Part shown: positions 20,871 to 31,080 of the stretch, one piece after another
Position numbering within the stretch: the first letter of the stretch is position 1
How the letters are laid out: each line of letters starts with the position of its first letter
Source: Zopfochytrium polystomum
Taxonomy: Eukaryota > Chytridiomycota > Chytridiomycetes > Chytridiales > Chytridiaceae
Assembly: GCA_025765615.1 (NCBI GenBank)
Contig: JAIVFJ010000267.1
Coordinates: 19,908-83,907 of the forward strand
DNA: 64,000 nt
Direction of reading: 5' to 3'
Program-made: the position numbers and the translations under genes
Notes under the pieces: model-generated
Seen by the model: only the letters and a program-made list of their open reading frames with translations
Databases searched by the model: none
Told to the model about the DNA's origin: nothing

Positions 20871-22190
20871 TTAGTGCTCGCAAAGCGAAATGCCGTACGC
20901 CTCCGCAAACCCGCCAACCTGCCCGCTGCTCCGCTCCTCCATGACCAACCGCGCGACCTTCCCCGCCTCCTCCTCGGTCCACGTCGCGCCCGCCGCCCTC
21001 GCGATTTCCCCGACAGCTACCACAGGCAGCCTGCCGCGCCCGAGGACCTCCGCCAGCTCCCCGACGACCCACTTTGTCTGCTGCCTCGGCACGTCGCGGG
21101 TCGACGGGATCCGCACACCCGGTTCGACGACAAAGAACGCCAGCACGGCGCGGCGACCCGGGCGCGTCTTGTCCGCGAGCTCGAACGGCATCACGCGGTG
21201 CTGGTGAAAGTTTGGGAACGCGACGGCGCGGCCGTGCATCGCGCGGACGTCGCCGCTGGCGCGGACGCGGCTGCCGCCGGACTGGCTTTTGAAGCCGTAC
21301 ACCTTTTCGATGCCGTAGTAGCGGTCTTGCTGGTAGTCAAAGTCCGGTTCGCGGTAGGCGTGGCGGAAGGCGACGCGCGAGTCGGCGATATTGTCGAGGT
21401 TGTAGTAGACGAGGACGGTCGCGGCGATCGCCTCGTCCGTGCGAGGCGGTCGGCCACGCCACGGCCTCGTCCTTGCAGCGCGGCGTCGAGTACCGCAGCA
21501 TCGCGCGCGCGGCGATGTCCCTCAGCTCCCCGATCATGAACGCGGCGGCGGCCTTTGCCGACTCTCGGATGTCCTCGGCGGTCTCGGGCGGCAAGTCGAG
21601 CGACAGACGCATCTGTTTGAACTCGTGGGTCGCGTCGTGGGTCTTGCGGAACAGGTAGCACATGACGCAGAGGTCGTACGACGGCGGGCAGGTTTGGCAG
21701 ACGAAGCGCGGGCCGGGGAAATCGTAGGCGCTGCATTCGTCGCAGCGGACGCCGACCCAGCCGACGGATTCGCGGACTTTGGCGAGCGGCTCGGTCGAGT
21801 CGCCGTCGATGGAGCCGTAGCGGTAGGCCAGGTCGAAGGCGAGGCCCATGTCGATCAGCGCGGCCTCGGCCTCGGCCTTCCAGCGATCGGCGACGGTCGT
21901 TGGTGGTGCGGGCGCCGCTGTCGCAGTGGCGGAGTCGGGGACGGCGGCAAGGAGCTTGCGCCACCAGTCGGTCTTTGATCCGAGGACTGCGTTGAGGACT
22001 CTAGTGTAGTGCGCCTCGCGCAGCGTGATGCAGGGCAGCTGAGTGTTGCGCAGACGCTTGGCGCGCTCGACGACGGCCGAAAGAGCGTCGCCAGGGTTGC
22101 GTTGTCGTTGTCGATGTCGTTGCGTCCATTGTCCGGCAAGGAGGAGCGTGCGCCGTGACTGTGCAAAAATGTCTGCTGTGGGGAACTTTT
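20871..22190 (-). pseudogene. DUF4246-family protein with ZZ-type zinc finger, frame-broken
   Basis: DUF4246 proteins are fungal, of unknown function, with a 2OG-oxygenase-like C-terminal half. From the 5' side: LPCITLREAHYTRVLNAVL and KTDWWRKLL match the family's N-terminal 'TxRExxxxxxxNxLTDKPxW' region; then a ZZ-like finger, C-x2-C..C-x2-C..C-x2-C..H (CDECSAYDFPG, RFVCQTC, YDLCVMCYLF), not usual for the family as I know it; then a helical part. After a one-base frame change (about 21425-21460) the C-terminal half follows: TVLVYYNLDNIADSRVAFRH, FPNFHQHRVMPFELADKTRP, VVEPGVRIPSTRDVP. The middle of DUF4246 seems missing. Either a pseudogene, a sequencing indel or a missed short intron. The start is not found; approximate 5' limit given. 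Confidence 0.6.
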
Positions 22191-22818
22191 CCTTCTTTTT
22201 TTTTTTCTCCCCAACCCGCGCGAGGCATCCTCCTTGATTTGTTTGGTTCCTGCGTACGCGTTTGAGGGAAATGGGGAGGGAGAAGGGGAGGGGCGAAAGG
22301 AATAGAGTTTTGGAGCCTTTGACTTTTGCCTACGTTTTCGAAGGTTAAGCGCAATATTAATACTCGTGTCGTTTTCAACACACCTTCATTCCTGCTGCCG
22401 CCGCCGCTGCGCCCGTCAACACCAAATTTCCAGCAGCCGCCATCGCACCTGCCCCAATTTTGAAGATGCTTGGGCCAATTTGCACTTCGCCAAGTGAAAG
22501 TGCCACACCGCAGAGAAGTCAACCCAAAATTCTGTCTGCCCAAATTTCAACAGAGGAGGCGGCTGTGACGAAGGCGATGCGAGACGAGTTGGCAAGCGAA
22601 AATGGAGCGACGGAGAAGGGTACATCTGATTCTGGAAGGTTGCGAAAGCCACTTGCAACAGCCAATAATATGTATCACAATGAAACCGACTGGGAACTTC
22701 GATTCAATTGAAGGTTTCCAAGAGGTGTTGGTCCTGCTCAACCTTTTTCCAAGAATGTGCCCACGTTTACGTAAAACTTTCTTTGTCAAGATGTGCAATT
22801 GGGAGCCCGAAATTCCAA
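22191..22818. other. Intergenic region
   Basis: No gene seen. 22494-22550 resembles 12983-13035 in the same orientation (see that entry). Confidence 0.35.
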
Positions 22819-22890
22819 AGCAGCGTAGTGTAGTGGAAGCACGTTGGGCTCATAACCCAAAGGTCGAACGATCGAAACGTTCCGCTGCTA
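22819..22890 (+). tRNA. Initiator tRNA-Met (CAT)
   Basis: Acceptor AGCAGCG pairs fully with CGCTGCT, with A1-T72 and discriminator A as in eukaryotic initiators. D-arm GTGTAGTGGAAGCAC; anticodon stem TTGGG/CCCAA with loop CTCATAA; T-loop ATCGAAA instead of TTCGAAT, an initiator hallmark. Identical in sequence to the minus-strand copy at 41715-41786. Confidence 0.92.
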
Positions 22891-23800
22891 CAGATTATTA
22901 GCCCATCGACCTGGGCCACCCACCTCATGACTTAGTGATATTTACGTCTGAATTGCTTTCGAACGCTCTTTGTACCGGTCACTGGGGTCAACCTCGCAGA
23001 TACTGGACCTTTCATTGACAGTATTTGTGCCCGTTCACATGAACAGGTCAACTTTTGAAAGTTTTTATGTGTCGTTTCTCCTGCATGCAGTCAGCTGCTC
23101 CGACCGACACCCGCGAAGTGTTGCTGCATGGAAAACGCAAGCAGGAGACTTTCCCAGTGTGGAAAGGGCCGGAGGTAAGTAAATTGTGTTCTGCTACGCT
23201 GTGACAAGGATTTCGGCCCGAACAGGCGGGCAAATACGATTGCGCGACACCGATTTCCGTCACAACTCCACTCATGGCAATGATTCTGCTTGTGCGGGTG
23301 ACATAGCAGCATCCGTTTTCCGGTCCATTGCACGCAATTGAGCAAAGCAAAGGGCCAGAGACTGGACACAGACACTTCCACTGGAAGGGTGCTGGCAAAC
23401 AAAACGGGACAATCAGCTGAGCAAAGAGAAAGCCAAACATCGGAATGCCCATCGAGCGAGTGTCTCCCGTCTCGATAGCAGACTTCTTCTGCGCCGCATA
23501 TCAGGTGAACAACCCAATCCAAAATCTCCCGGCGGCCGACGCCCTTTGGGTTAAGCCTTGAATCATCTCCTATTTGTTTGTAAGCTCAACTTTGCCTGTC
23601 TGAGAGGTGTCACACCCCACGTTGCAGTCGCGCCTTGCCATTATTCCTTATTTTTTTTTTGGAGATGCTTTCGTGGGGTATGCTTTGACTTATCTCAAGT
23701 TACTTCTCCTTGGCCACTTTTGGTCCCTTTTTTTTTATGCCAAGCCAGCCCATCCATCAAACAAACACAAAACTTCGCCACTGACAAGTGCAACAACCCA
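22891..23800. other. Gene-poor stretch
   Basis: No supported gene. Frames on both strands between 23048 and 23522 show no family features. Confidence 0.35.
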
Positions 23801-24112
23801 ATGCGACGCACACCACCTCCACGACCGACGACCTCATCCCGCGACGTCGCGGCGAGACTTGGGCGCAAGTATGCATCGAAACAGGCCAGTTGCCAACCGG
23901 AATCGTCTGAGCCTATCCAGCAAGAAGTGCAAGGCCCGAGACGCGCCGCAGGGCTGAGCGACATTCCCGCCTCGATCATCTTCTCCATCTTCGTCCTTCA
24001 GCTGATGCACCGGTGCGTGGCAAGAGCGGCACTGCAAGCGGCTCGTGAGGCCGGACGCGGAGACTTTGCGCGTGTAGTGATTGAGCGCGACGGTCGGCTG
24101 TTTAACCTGTGA
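23801..24112 (+). CDS. Short unrecognised open frame
   Basis: 103-aa frame from an ATG: basic, Pro/Arg-rich start, then LSDIPASIIFSIFVLQLMHRCVARAALQ, loosely F-box-like (Leu-x-Pro..Ile-hydrophobic..), then a short helix and stop. No known homologue recalled. May be a fragment or chance. Confidence 0.22.
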   Translation: MRRTPPPRPTTSSRDVAARLGRKYASKQASCQPESSEPIQQEVQGPRRAAGLSDIPASIIFSIFVLQLMHRCVARAALQAAREAGRGDFARVVIERDGRLFNL

Positions 24113-24605
24113 GCTGCTGTGAGTAAGGAACAAAGGAGGGAGTCGATGGTGGCATTTTAATATCAAAACCATATCAACCTGTTTGCTGTGACTTCTCAAA
24201 CGTGGGTCCACCAAAATAGACGTCCACACGCCAGCACCGCACACCCCCACCTTCACCCCCCATCTCCCATGGAGAAAAAACAACAGCAAAACGAACATTG
24301 CCAGCAGCAACTGTTCGTTTTTCTCGCTCTCAAGGTATGGATACCTCTGCAATCACAAAGTATCAAATCGACGCCATTGGAGGAGATCATGCAGTTGAGT
24401 GGAAAGAGGGGTTTGCTTCCGTAATTCTCTGTTCTCAGTGTTCAGATGGAGTCCCCCTCGCTCGATCACTTTGCTGAATGCCGGCCTCTTCACACTACTT
24501 CCTTCAACCAACCCAGGGACGAAACGACCACCACAAGCGCCGACCCGTCGATCCCCAGCACCTACTCCTTCTTCTACGGCCAGTCGCCCGCCAACTAGCA
24601 CCTTC

Positions 24606-24674
24606 TTGGCGAACTTTGAACTGCTGTTGAGCAGCGCAAAAAGCGCTGCTCAACAGCAGTTCAAAGTTCGCCAA
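24606..24674. repeat. Perfect 32-bp inverted repeat with 5-nt loop
   Basis: Left arm 24606-24637 and right arm 24643-24674 are exact reverse complements (32/32), separated by AAAAA. The arm begins TTGGCGAACTTTGAACTG. A transcript would form a long perfect hairpin. Upstream (24447-24600) is a short frame MESPSLDHFAECRP.. ending just before the left arm. Confidence 0.95.
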
Positions 24675-24776
24675 TCCGCGAGCGTGGCAGGACAACTACA
24701 ACGCTGAGGCTGTCTTGCGCGGCGTGGGCGGCAGCAATGGTGGACTGAGGACCTAAACCTGTTCCACTCTTGCCAC

Positions 24777-25091
24777 CCAAGTTGCACGACTAGCATTTCA
24801 CTGACGTTCACCGAAACCGCAGACCTGGCCGCCGTTACCATCGACGTTGACTTATCCCATCCCGCCACCGTCGCGTCTGTCAGAGCTGCGCACACGACCC
24901 GCAACTACACCACCACGCAGAGCTTCCTCTTCCACACCGGCATGCACTCACAGTCAACCTTCTACGACCTGCAGCTCGCTCTATACCACCTCTCTTGCCA
25001 CGGCGCGCACCCGAAAGGCCGCGTTGCAGAGGTCAAGGACCGTGAGAGTGCATCCGATGGCTGGGAGCGAGGAGGCAAAAGCGTCAAGTAG
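24777..25091 (+). other. Coding-like fragment, family not recognised
   Basis: Open for 105 codons ending at TAG 25089-25091, without a starting ATG. It reads like folded protein (SISLTFTETADLAAVTIDVD, SFLFHTGMHSQSTFYDLQLA, LYHLSCHGAHPKGRVAEVKD). It could be an exon of a gene lost around the hairpin, or an isolated remnant. Confidence 0.3.
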
Positions 25092-25249
25092 ATTCGGAAA
25101 CGAGAACTTGACACACACAAGGGAGCTAATCTGTGTGTCTGCCTTCGTTTTGCTAGAGTGGTAAAGCCAAAAGTAACAGACTTCAAACTGGGTTGGCAAG
25201 GCACGTTACTCGGCCTTAACGGAACCTTCCATCGGAAACAAAATTCTGC

Positions 25250-26745
25250 AAAAGTTCCAGGTTACCGGCCCGTACCCGTGAAAGGAACGGGGCAGTAAGC
25301 TCAGACTTTGAAGAGCGTCAGGCGATGTCCGAAGAAGCAAGCGGACTCAAAACCTCCATGTTTACCGTCGTAGCCGCCGGATTCCCAAAAACTATCCAAG
25401 CTACTGGCTGGATGACCATTCAACCAGGCAGAAGACCTTGACATTGGAAAACACGGCGCTACCCCAGAACTAGAGTGATGAAAGCCCGTGGTGTGGCGCC
25501 CACACTCGAGAACCATATTCTTCAAATAGTCCAAGTTACTGGCTCAAAAGCGCATGTCGAGTGAGGCAGATGACTTGGACTTTGAGGAACGTGGTTCAGT
25601 TGGATGGGTCGGGGAAATGTGGCCTATGCGGGGTTGTCGGGGCGGGAAAATGAGGGCGACACGACCAGTCGGCGTTTTCGAAAAGCTTGGGTTCTCCTTA
25701 AAATCCAAGTTACTCGCCGAACGCGCTGAGTCAACGCAAATGCATTCGGGGAAAAACTTTGATTAAAAGGAAACCAGGGTGGAGATTTTGGAAAAGCAGA
25801 GCGAGTCGTGGTGTGGAAGGGTGTGGGACGGTAATCAAGGTCACTCGAAGTTCTCCAAAAAAATCCAAGTTACAGGCCCGAACCACTTTTGAACGGGGCA
25901 GTCCACTCAGACCTTGAAGAACTTCGAGGCAAAACGAAACTTTGATCATAACCATGTCGCGGCCAAATCCTCCAATATTATCCAAGTTACTGGCTCGAAG
26001 TTGATTCCATCGCGGCAGAATACTTGGACATTGGAGAATGTGGCGCATCTCATAAATGGAGAAGTGGAGAAAGGAGGAAGCACAAGTGGTCGAATCCGAC
26101 AATCGGTTCGCCACGACGTCCAAATTCTTCAAATAGTCCAAGTTACTGGCTCAACGCCCAATGGCAAGCGAGGCAGATGACTCGGACTTTGAGGAATGTG
26201 GATAGTTTGGAAGGCGGACGGGGGGAACAGTGGATGCGGACAGAAAAAACGAAGAAGCAACACCGCAAAGAAACCGGAAACTTCAGCCGCCTGGGTTCTC
26301 CTTAAAATCCAAGTTACACGAAGAATACGGTGAGATCATCTCCGTCCATTTGGGGAGCAACTCAGATCAAGGGAAACCAGACCGAAACGCTTTCAAATAG
26401 TCCAAGTTACGTCCTCAACACCCAAAGGCAAGCGAGGCAGATGAGTCGGACTTTGAGGGGTTGGAAGGCGGACGGGGGGAAGCGGTGGATGCGGACTGAG
26501 AAAACGAAGTGCCAACACCGCAAAAGACAGGAAGCCTGGGTTCTCCTTAAAATCCAAGTTACTTGCCAAAAATGCTGAAATCATCTCCAAGCATCCGGGA
26601 AGCAACTCAGATTAAGGGAAACCAGGACCGAAACGTTTCAGGGAAGGAGTTGACAGCATCGTTGAAGGGAGGAGTGGAGTTCTGGAGGTCGAGAGGCGAG
26701 CCACGCTGACGATCCCAGCGTCCCGGGAGGAATCCAAGTTGACCG
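25250..26745 (-). repeat. Degenerate repeat array, core GTAACTTGGA; possibly a decayed LRR gene
   Basis: On the plus strand the core TCCAAGTTAC recurs with variation near 25255, 25390, 25531, 25705, 25866, 25986, 26137, 26307, 26400, 26550 and 26730, spaced about 95-175 bp. Longer blocks recur too: GGCAAGCGAGGCAGATGA, and CTGGGTTCTCCTTAAAATCC. Read on the minus strand the units give ASNLDYLKN(L/M) and SNLDFKENPG, with many stops. Upstream on the same strand (27142 to about 26860) a frame contains WVGLLGPILP, like the first LRR of fungal or plant-type LRR proteins. I infer a decayed leucine-rich-repeat gene, but a non-coding repeat is possible. Confidence 0.4.
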
Positions 26746-27179
26746 CCCGTCTGAAAGCCTCTCGATCTCGCGGAGAAAGTTGAGCTGAGGGAGCAAGGGA
26801 AGATGGGTGATGGCAATCTGAGCGAGATCGGTGGTCGAGTATTTATGGAAGAATTGGCCCAAGCAGCCCCACCCAGCCGACGAGACAACTCCGACCATCC
26901 GCCCGCCAAGCGCACATCACTGCCCGGTCGGCTGCGGCAAAAAAGGCAGAGACATCCACCTTCTTGCAAAGCAGTTGCCCAGCTCGTCGCAACTCGTGCG
27001 CTGTTACAGTTCTTTGAGTGGTCGCATTTATTTTTTTTTTTTTTTCCTTCGCGCCGCCGCTACAATTACTTCTGCAACGTTCCCCCCCTTCTATTACACA
27101 TTTTTCCGTCGATCCGAACGACCGTCTCCGCCCCTCCAACAACGTTCCATCGGGGCCAGAATACGGACGGGCTAGTGGG

Positions 27180-28440
27180 CCCTAAGTGGATGCAGCAGGT
27201 GGATAGACGCGCATATCTGATGCATTCGACTTGGGCGGAAGTCCTACAGTATATACCGAGCCAATGATATAGCTGCAGGGTTATCGCTGGCCAAGTCGAT
27301 CGCAATTTCCGAGTTCCTGATCAGCGCGCTGAATTTCCACCAGTGAAGAACCTCCACAGAGTGAGAGTAGTCCATGGTGAAGTCCATCGAGGAGGCCGCT
27401 CTCCAGATGTTGCACCAAAAAGTTGAGGAGACCGGTGGAGCTGACAGATTGAGGATGGCAGATCTCGCCAAAAGTTCAGACCTGCAATTGCGGCAAGCGA
27501 AATAGAGTCGCCAGGGCGAGGCGTTCGTGCGGCGATTCGATTGGATCCTCAATCATTCGAGCAAGGAACGGAAACGAGGGATCGGTCAGCAAAACGACAC
27601 GTATTTTATCAGTCTGCTGTGGTTCCATCTTACTTTGAATCGTCCTCTAGTCCGCCTATTTCCTCCAGACGATCCCCCACCAACTTCGGACACAATCTTT
27701 ACTGTACCAACACACGAATTCTTGAAACATATGTCGGGCTTCGGGCAGTCCGTTCAGCCACCGTTCGAACTAGCCAGACTGCTTCCACCAGTCGACTGTT
27801 GGTTAACTTGAAGATTTCCGCATCCAGTCTGATACTAAGACCGCTGTCCTTCCACCATTGTAAGCTTTTCGTGCATTGGTATCGGATAGCGCGATCCACT
27901 GCTTCCTGGGTGTACTTGAGCTCGTATCCGCTGTCTTTCCACCACTGCAGCACCTCTGTCTTTCCTCTTTCGCTCGTGAGATCCATCAAGTACGCATTGT
28001 ACATGAGCACGAGCCCGCTGTCCTTCCACCATTGAAGGACCTCGATGAATCCTTCGCACGACGCCCACCGAACAGCCTCCTCATCATACATCAAGGGTAA
28101 GCCACTGTCCTTCCACCGCAGCGCATTAAGATTGCCTTTTTTCGTTACTGTTCATCGCTTGTTTGTCATACTTCAACTCCAGACTGCTCTCCTTCCGCCA
28201 CTGCAGCATTTGTAAAACATTTGAATGAGGCCAGCCCCATCGCTCGCGCGTCATACTTCAGCGGGAGTCCGCTGTCCTTCCACCACTACAGGAGGTCAAC
28301 CCGCCCTTTTGAGCAGGTCGACTCAATCGCCCGATTAGTGTACGTGAAATCCATCCCGCTGTCATTCCACCACTGAAGGGTCTCCACAGATCGTGCCACG
28401 TCCATTGCGTAATCATCGTCTAGCGTTTTGGCAACATAGC
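27180..28440 (-). pseudogene. Decayed WW-repeat (ankyrin-like) gene
   Basis: At least six units of a ~33-aa repeat on the minus strand: VETLQWWNDSGMDF (about 28380), WWKDSGLPLKYDARAMGLAS (about 28285), IEVLQWWKDSGLVLMY (28030), TEVLQWWKDSGYELKYT (27945), KSLQWWKDSGLSIRLD (27850) and VEVLHWWKFSALI (27345). Units are split over several frames with stops (for example immediately before WWKDSGLP), and whole units are missing between 27480 and 27700. The leader upstream (SSSDTAELIELLSFYIS) is probably the N-terminus. Same family as the better preserved gene at 49759-51240. Confidence 0.7.
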
Positions 28441-28779
28441 GCTTCAGGGCGTGGCCGTCACCACCGGCTGTTGCTATGTTGCAGACACCCATCACTTTGC
28501 GTACGGAGATATAAAAGGAAAGCAGTTCAATGAGTTCAGCTGTGTCGGAAGACGAAGCACCGCCGTTACGATTCAAAGGGGGGCTGTGAGGACGACAGGC
28601 TGTCAAGCCTGTGACCTCAAATAAAAGAGTGTATACCCACTTTTTCACTGATAATTGTGAGGATTATCCACCTGTCTTGAAGCGTGTTATACACGCATTC
28701 GGCTTGGACTCTGCTGTATATATTATTATTTTTTTATTATTACTGGTTGTCCACATAAGCCACCGACTGACACTTGTTT
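28441..28779. other. Short intergenic stretch
   Basis: Holds the leader end of the decayed WW-repeat gene and AT-rich TAT/ATT runs from about 28716. Nothing else seen. Confidence 0.3.
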
Positions 28780-30705
28780 TCGCGCCCACATCACCTGTCA
28801 CTATTATTATTTGTGCTATTATTATTATTATTATTATTCTGTACAACAGCTGCAGACTGAGTGAGTCAGTGTTTGCTCAACCGCTGGCATAGGGCTTCCT
28901 TGCTCAGTGGTTAGAGCGCTCCCTTCAATTGGGAAGGTGCCAAGTTTGAGACATGCAGACTGTTGGGCTGCAAAGTCCACCATGTCCAGCTAATAACCCC
29001 TCACTTTTGGAATGACTAAGGACTGAACCACTTCTGTGTGAGAAGTGCAAAGTCCAGATGCCCAGCTACCATGATGTAATGCCTCATATGAGTGGTATGA
29101 GAAGACAGGGCTTTCTTTCTCTTTCTGTTGATGATGTTTACTTATTTTTTCAATTGGTATTTTCTTTTGTTTTGGCTCTTTTTCTTGTTTTATCTTTTAT
29201 TTAGTTGTTTGTTTACTGTCTCTCTTTGTGTGTCTTCCTTTCTTTCTGTGGCTGTGGTGAGTTTCTTCTTGTCTGCACCAATCATTTCTTGCCAGTTCCT
29301 CCACCCCCCCCTCCACTCTGCTCTGGTGGCTGTCTGCCAAGAAATGGCCCCATGATTCTCTGAGCTGTCTCTCTTTGTTGATGGCTCAGCCCCATTTGGT
29401 GAATCACCCACCCCTTCTGTTCTTTACTGTTTTATTTATTGTTTTGTTGTTTTGTATGTGTTTTCCCTCCATTTTCCTCTCCTCCCTGTGATTCCAACCC
29501 TCTCCTATTTAAACTGCTGCCCCCCCTTCTTGTTGACTGTGAGAACTGTACCTGAAGTCCCTTGCCTGCCCTTTTCTTCCTGACTGTGTGTATGAGCTCC
29601 CCTGGTGTGTGACAGGAGGTTGAAGTCCTCTTGGCCATCATGGCAGTGTGCTGGGTTCGATCCCCAGTGCACCTCACCATTCTGCATGCTGCTTAGGTTG
29701 GACTGGGTAGGAGCCACTTGGTGATGGAAGGATAGAGGGTAAATCTGTGGTGGTGCCTCTGAATGAGCTGGCTGGTCAGGTACTGCTGCAGAAATGGTCT
29801 CTCAGGTACGCCCCCATCTTCCTGGTTGCTGGCTCCTGTGGCCTCTGGTGGGCCTGGTCTTCACTGGGTTCAGACCCTCTTTCTCTCAGATTAATGCCTG
29901 TGATGTCATGGTGCCACACTTGTGTGTGGGAGTGGGTTTTAACCTTCCTTGCTTCTAAGATAGGGGATTCCTCTGGCCTGGTGAGACAGATGTCTGTGTC
30001 CTAGTAGGATGGAGCAAGAAGAGTCCCACTGTCTCCCACCCTGTGTCCCCTCCTTGGATTGAGTTGGAACCTCTCTTGGGAGTGAGACAAGATGTGTCTG
30101 GTTCTGTTAAGTGGAAAACAGTTCTGGTTTGGTCCAACAGGCATCTCTGCACACTAACTGTTCCTTGTGTTTGCCCTTCGTGTCCAACCCCCTCCAACTT
30201 AGGGCTTGTCTTTGGCAGGGAGGGAGCTGGTGCTCCAAGGTGGTGACTCCAACAGGTTGGGACCTCTCTTGCCTTCCCCCTTGGCTTCTGCCTTGGGAAG
30301 GAGCTGGCACAGATTGGTTGGTGCTGCCTTAGGCGCCCCCTTTGTTGCCCTAAGTCTCATTCCTTACCGAGTGATTCGGTCCCTTTGGCTTTGCCATTGG
30401 GGTTTCTCTGTGTCTTGGACCAGAGGCATTTTGCACTTTCTTTTGTGATTGTGCCACCTTTGTCACACTTTTCTTATGTTTCCCTTTTAGATGTGTGATA
30501 ACTGCTCTTTTTTGTGTTTACAGAGTTTCTTTTGTGTTTGATGATGGGTTTTAGTAGACTCCAAATACATTTTCCTGTCTGGTGACCCCTAGACACCTTC
30601 TTTTGCCCTTTTCATTAGATAGGATTGGTATTTAGGCCATTGCTCTATTTCCACCTCCAGCCCAGGGTGAGGAGATTTAGAGAGCACAGTCTCACAGGGC
30701 CACCA
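28780..30705. mobile_element. CpG-depleted, TG/CA-rich island with tRNA-like pieces (SINE-like)
   Basis: Between about 28,780 and 30,705 the sequence changes character: I count only about six CG dinucleotides between 29,100 and 30,600, against dozens per kb in flanking DNA, with excess TG and CA. No coding frame is convincing. At 28892-28965 is a tRNA-like head with a good A-box (TTGCTCAGTGGTTAGAGC) and an anticodon-like arm. At 29636-29668 is a T-arm/B-box (GCTGGGTTCGATCCCCAG). Best guess: one or more tRNA-derived retroelements mutated by CpG deamination. No transposase or reverse transcriptase was seen. Confidence 0.5.
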
Positions 30706-31080
30706 ATTTTCGCGCTTTTGGACATAATGTCCACATCACCACCACGAAAAAATGGGTGTTTGAGCGGAAGGGCAGACAAACACACGCACGGAGGGCGGCC
30801 GGCCTTGGTGTTACCAAAGAAAACGACGGAATCTCTTGCGGTTTGGTGGAGCAAAGCAACGGAAAAGAGAAAAAGACCAGACGATCAAGGGGTAAGGCTC
30901 AACATGGAGGAGGAGAATAGGCAGCAAGCAAGGACAAACAAGCGTATTCAGAAAAACGGTATCACGTTACCCACGGCAACATGCCTCCAAATGCGCCATA
31001 TTCCCCCAATTTCCGTCGACGCCGCCGCCGCCGTCCCCCTTTTCCCTCACCCCCGAATCTCAAACACCTACCCGCTTCAA
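30706..31080. other. 3' flank of the Rab gene
   Basis: Return to CpG-rich host-like DNA; no gene seen. Confidence 0.35.

Noticed and set aside
25250..26745. CRISPR array
   Set aside because: Repeats are long-spaced, degenerate and eukaryotic in context; spacers share homology with each other.
28780..30705. Protein-coding transposon
   Set aside because: No reverse transcriptase, transposase or integrase motif in any frame.
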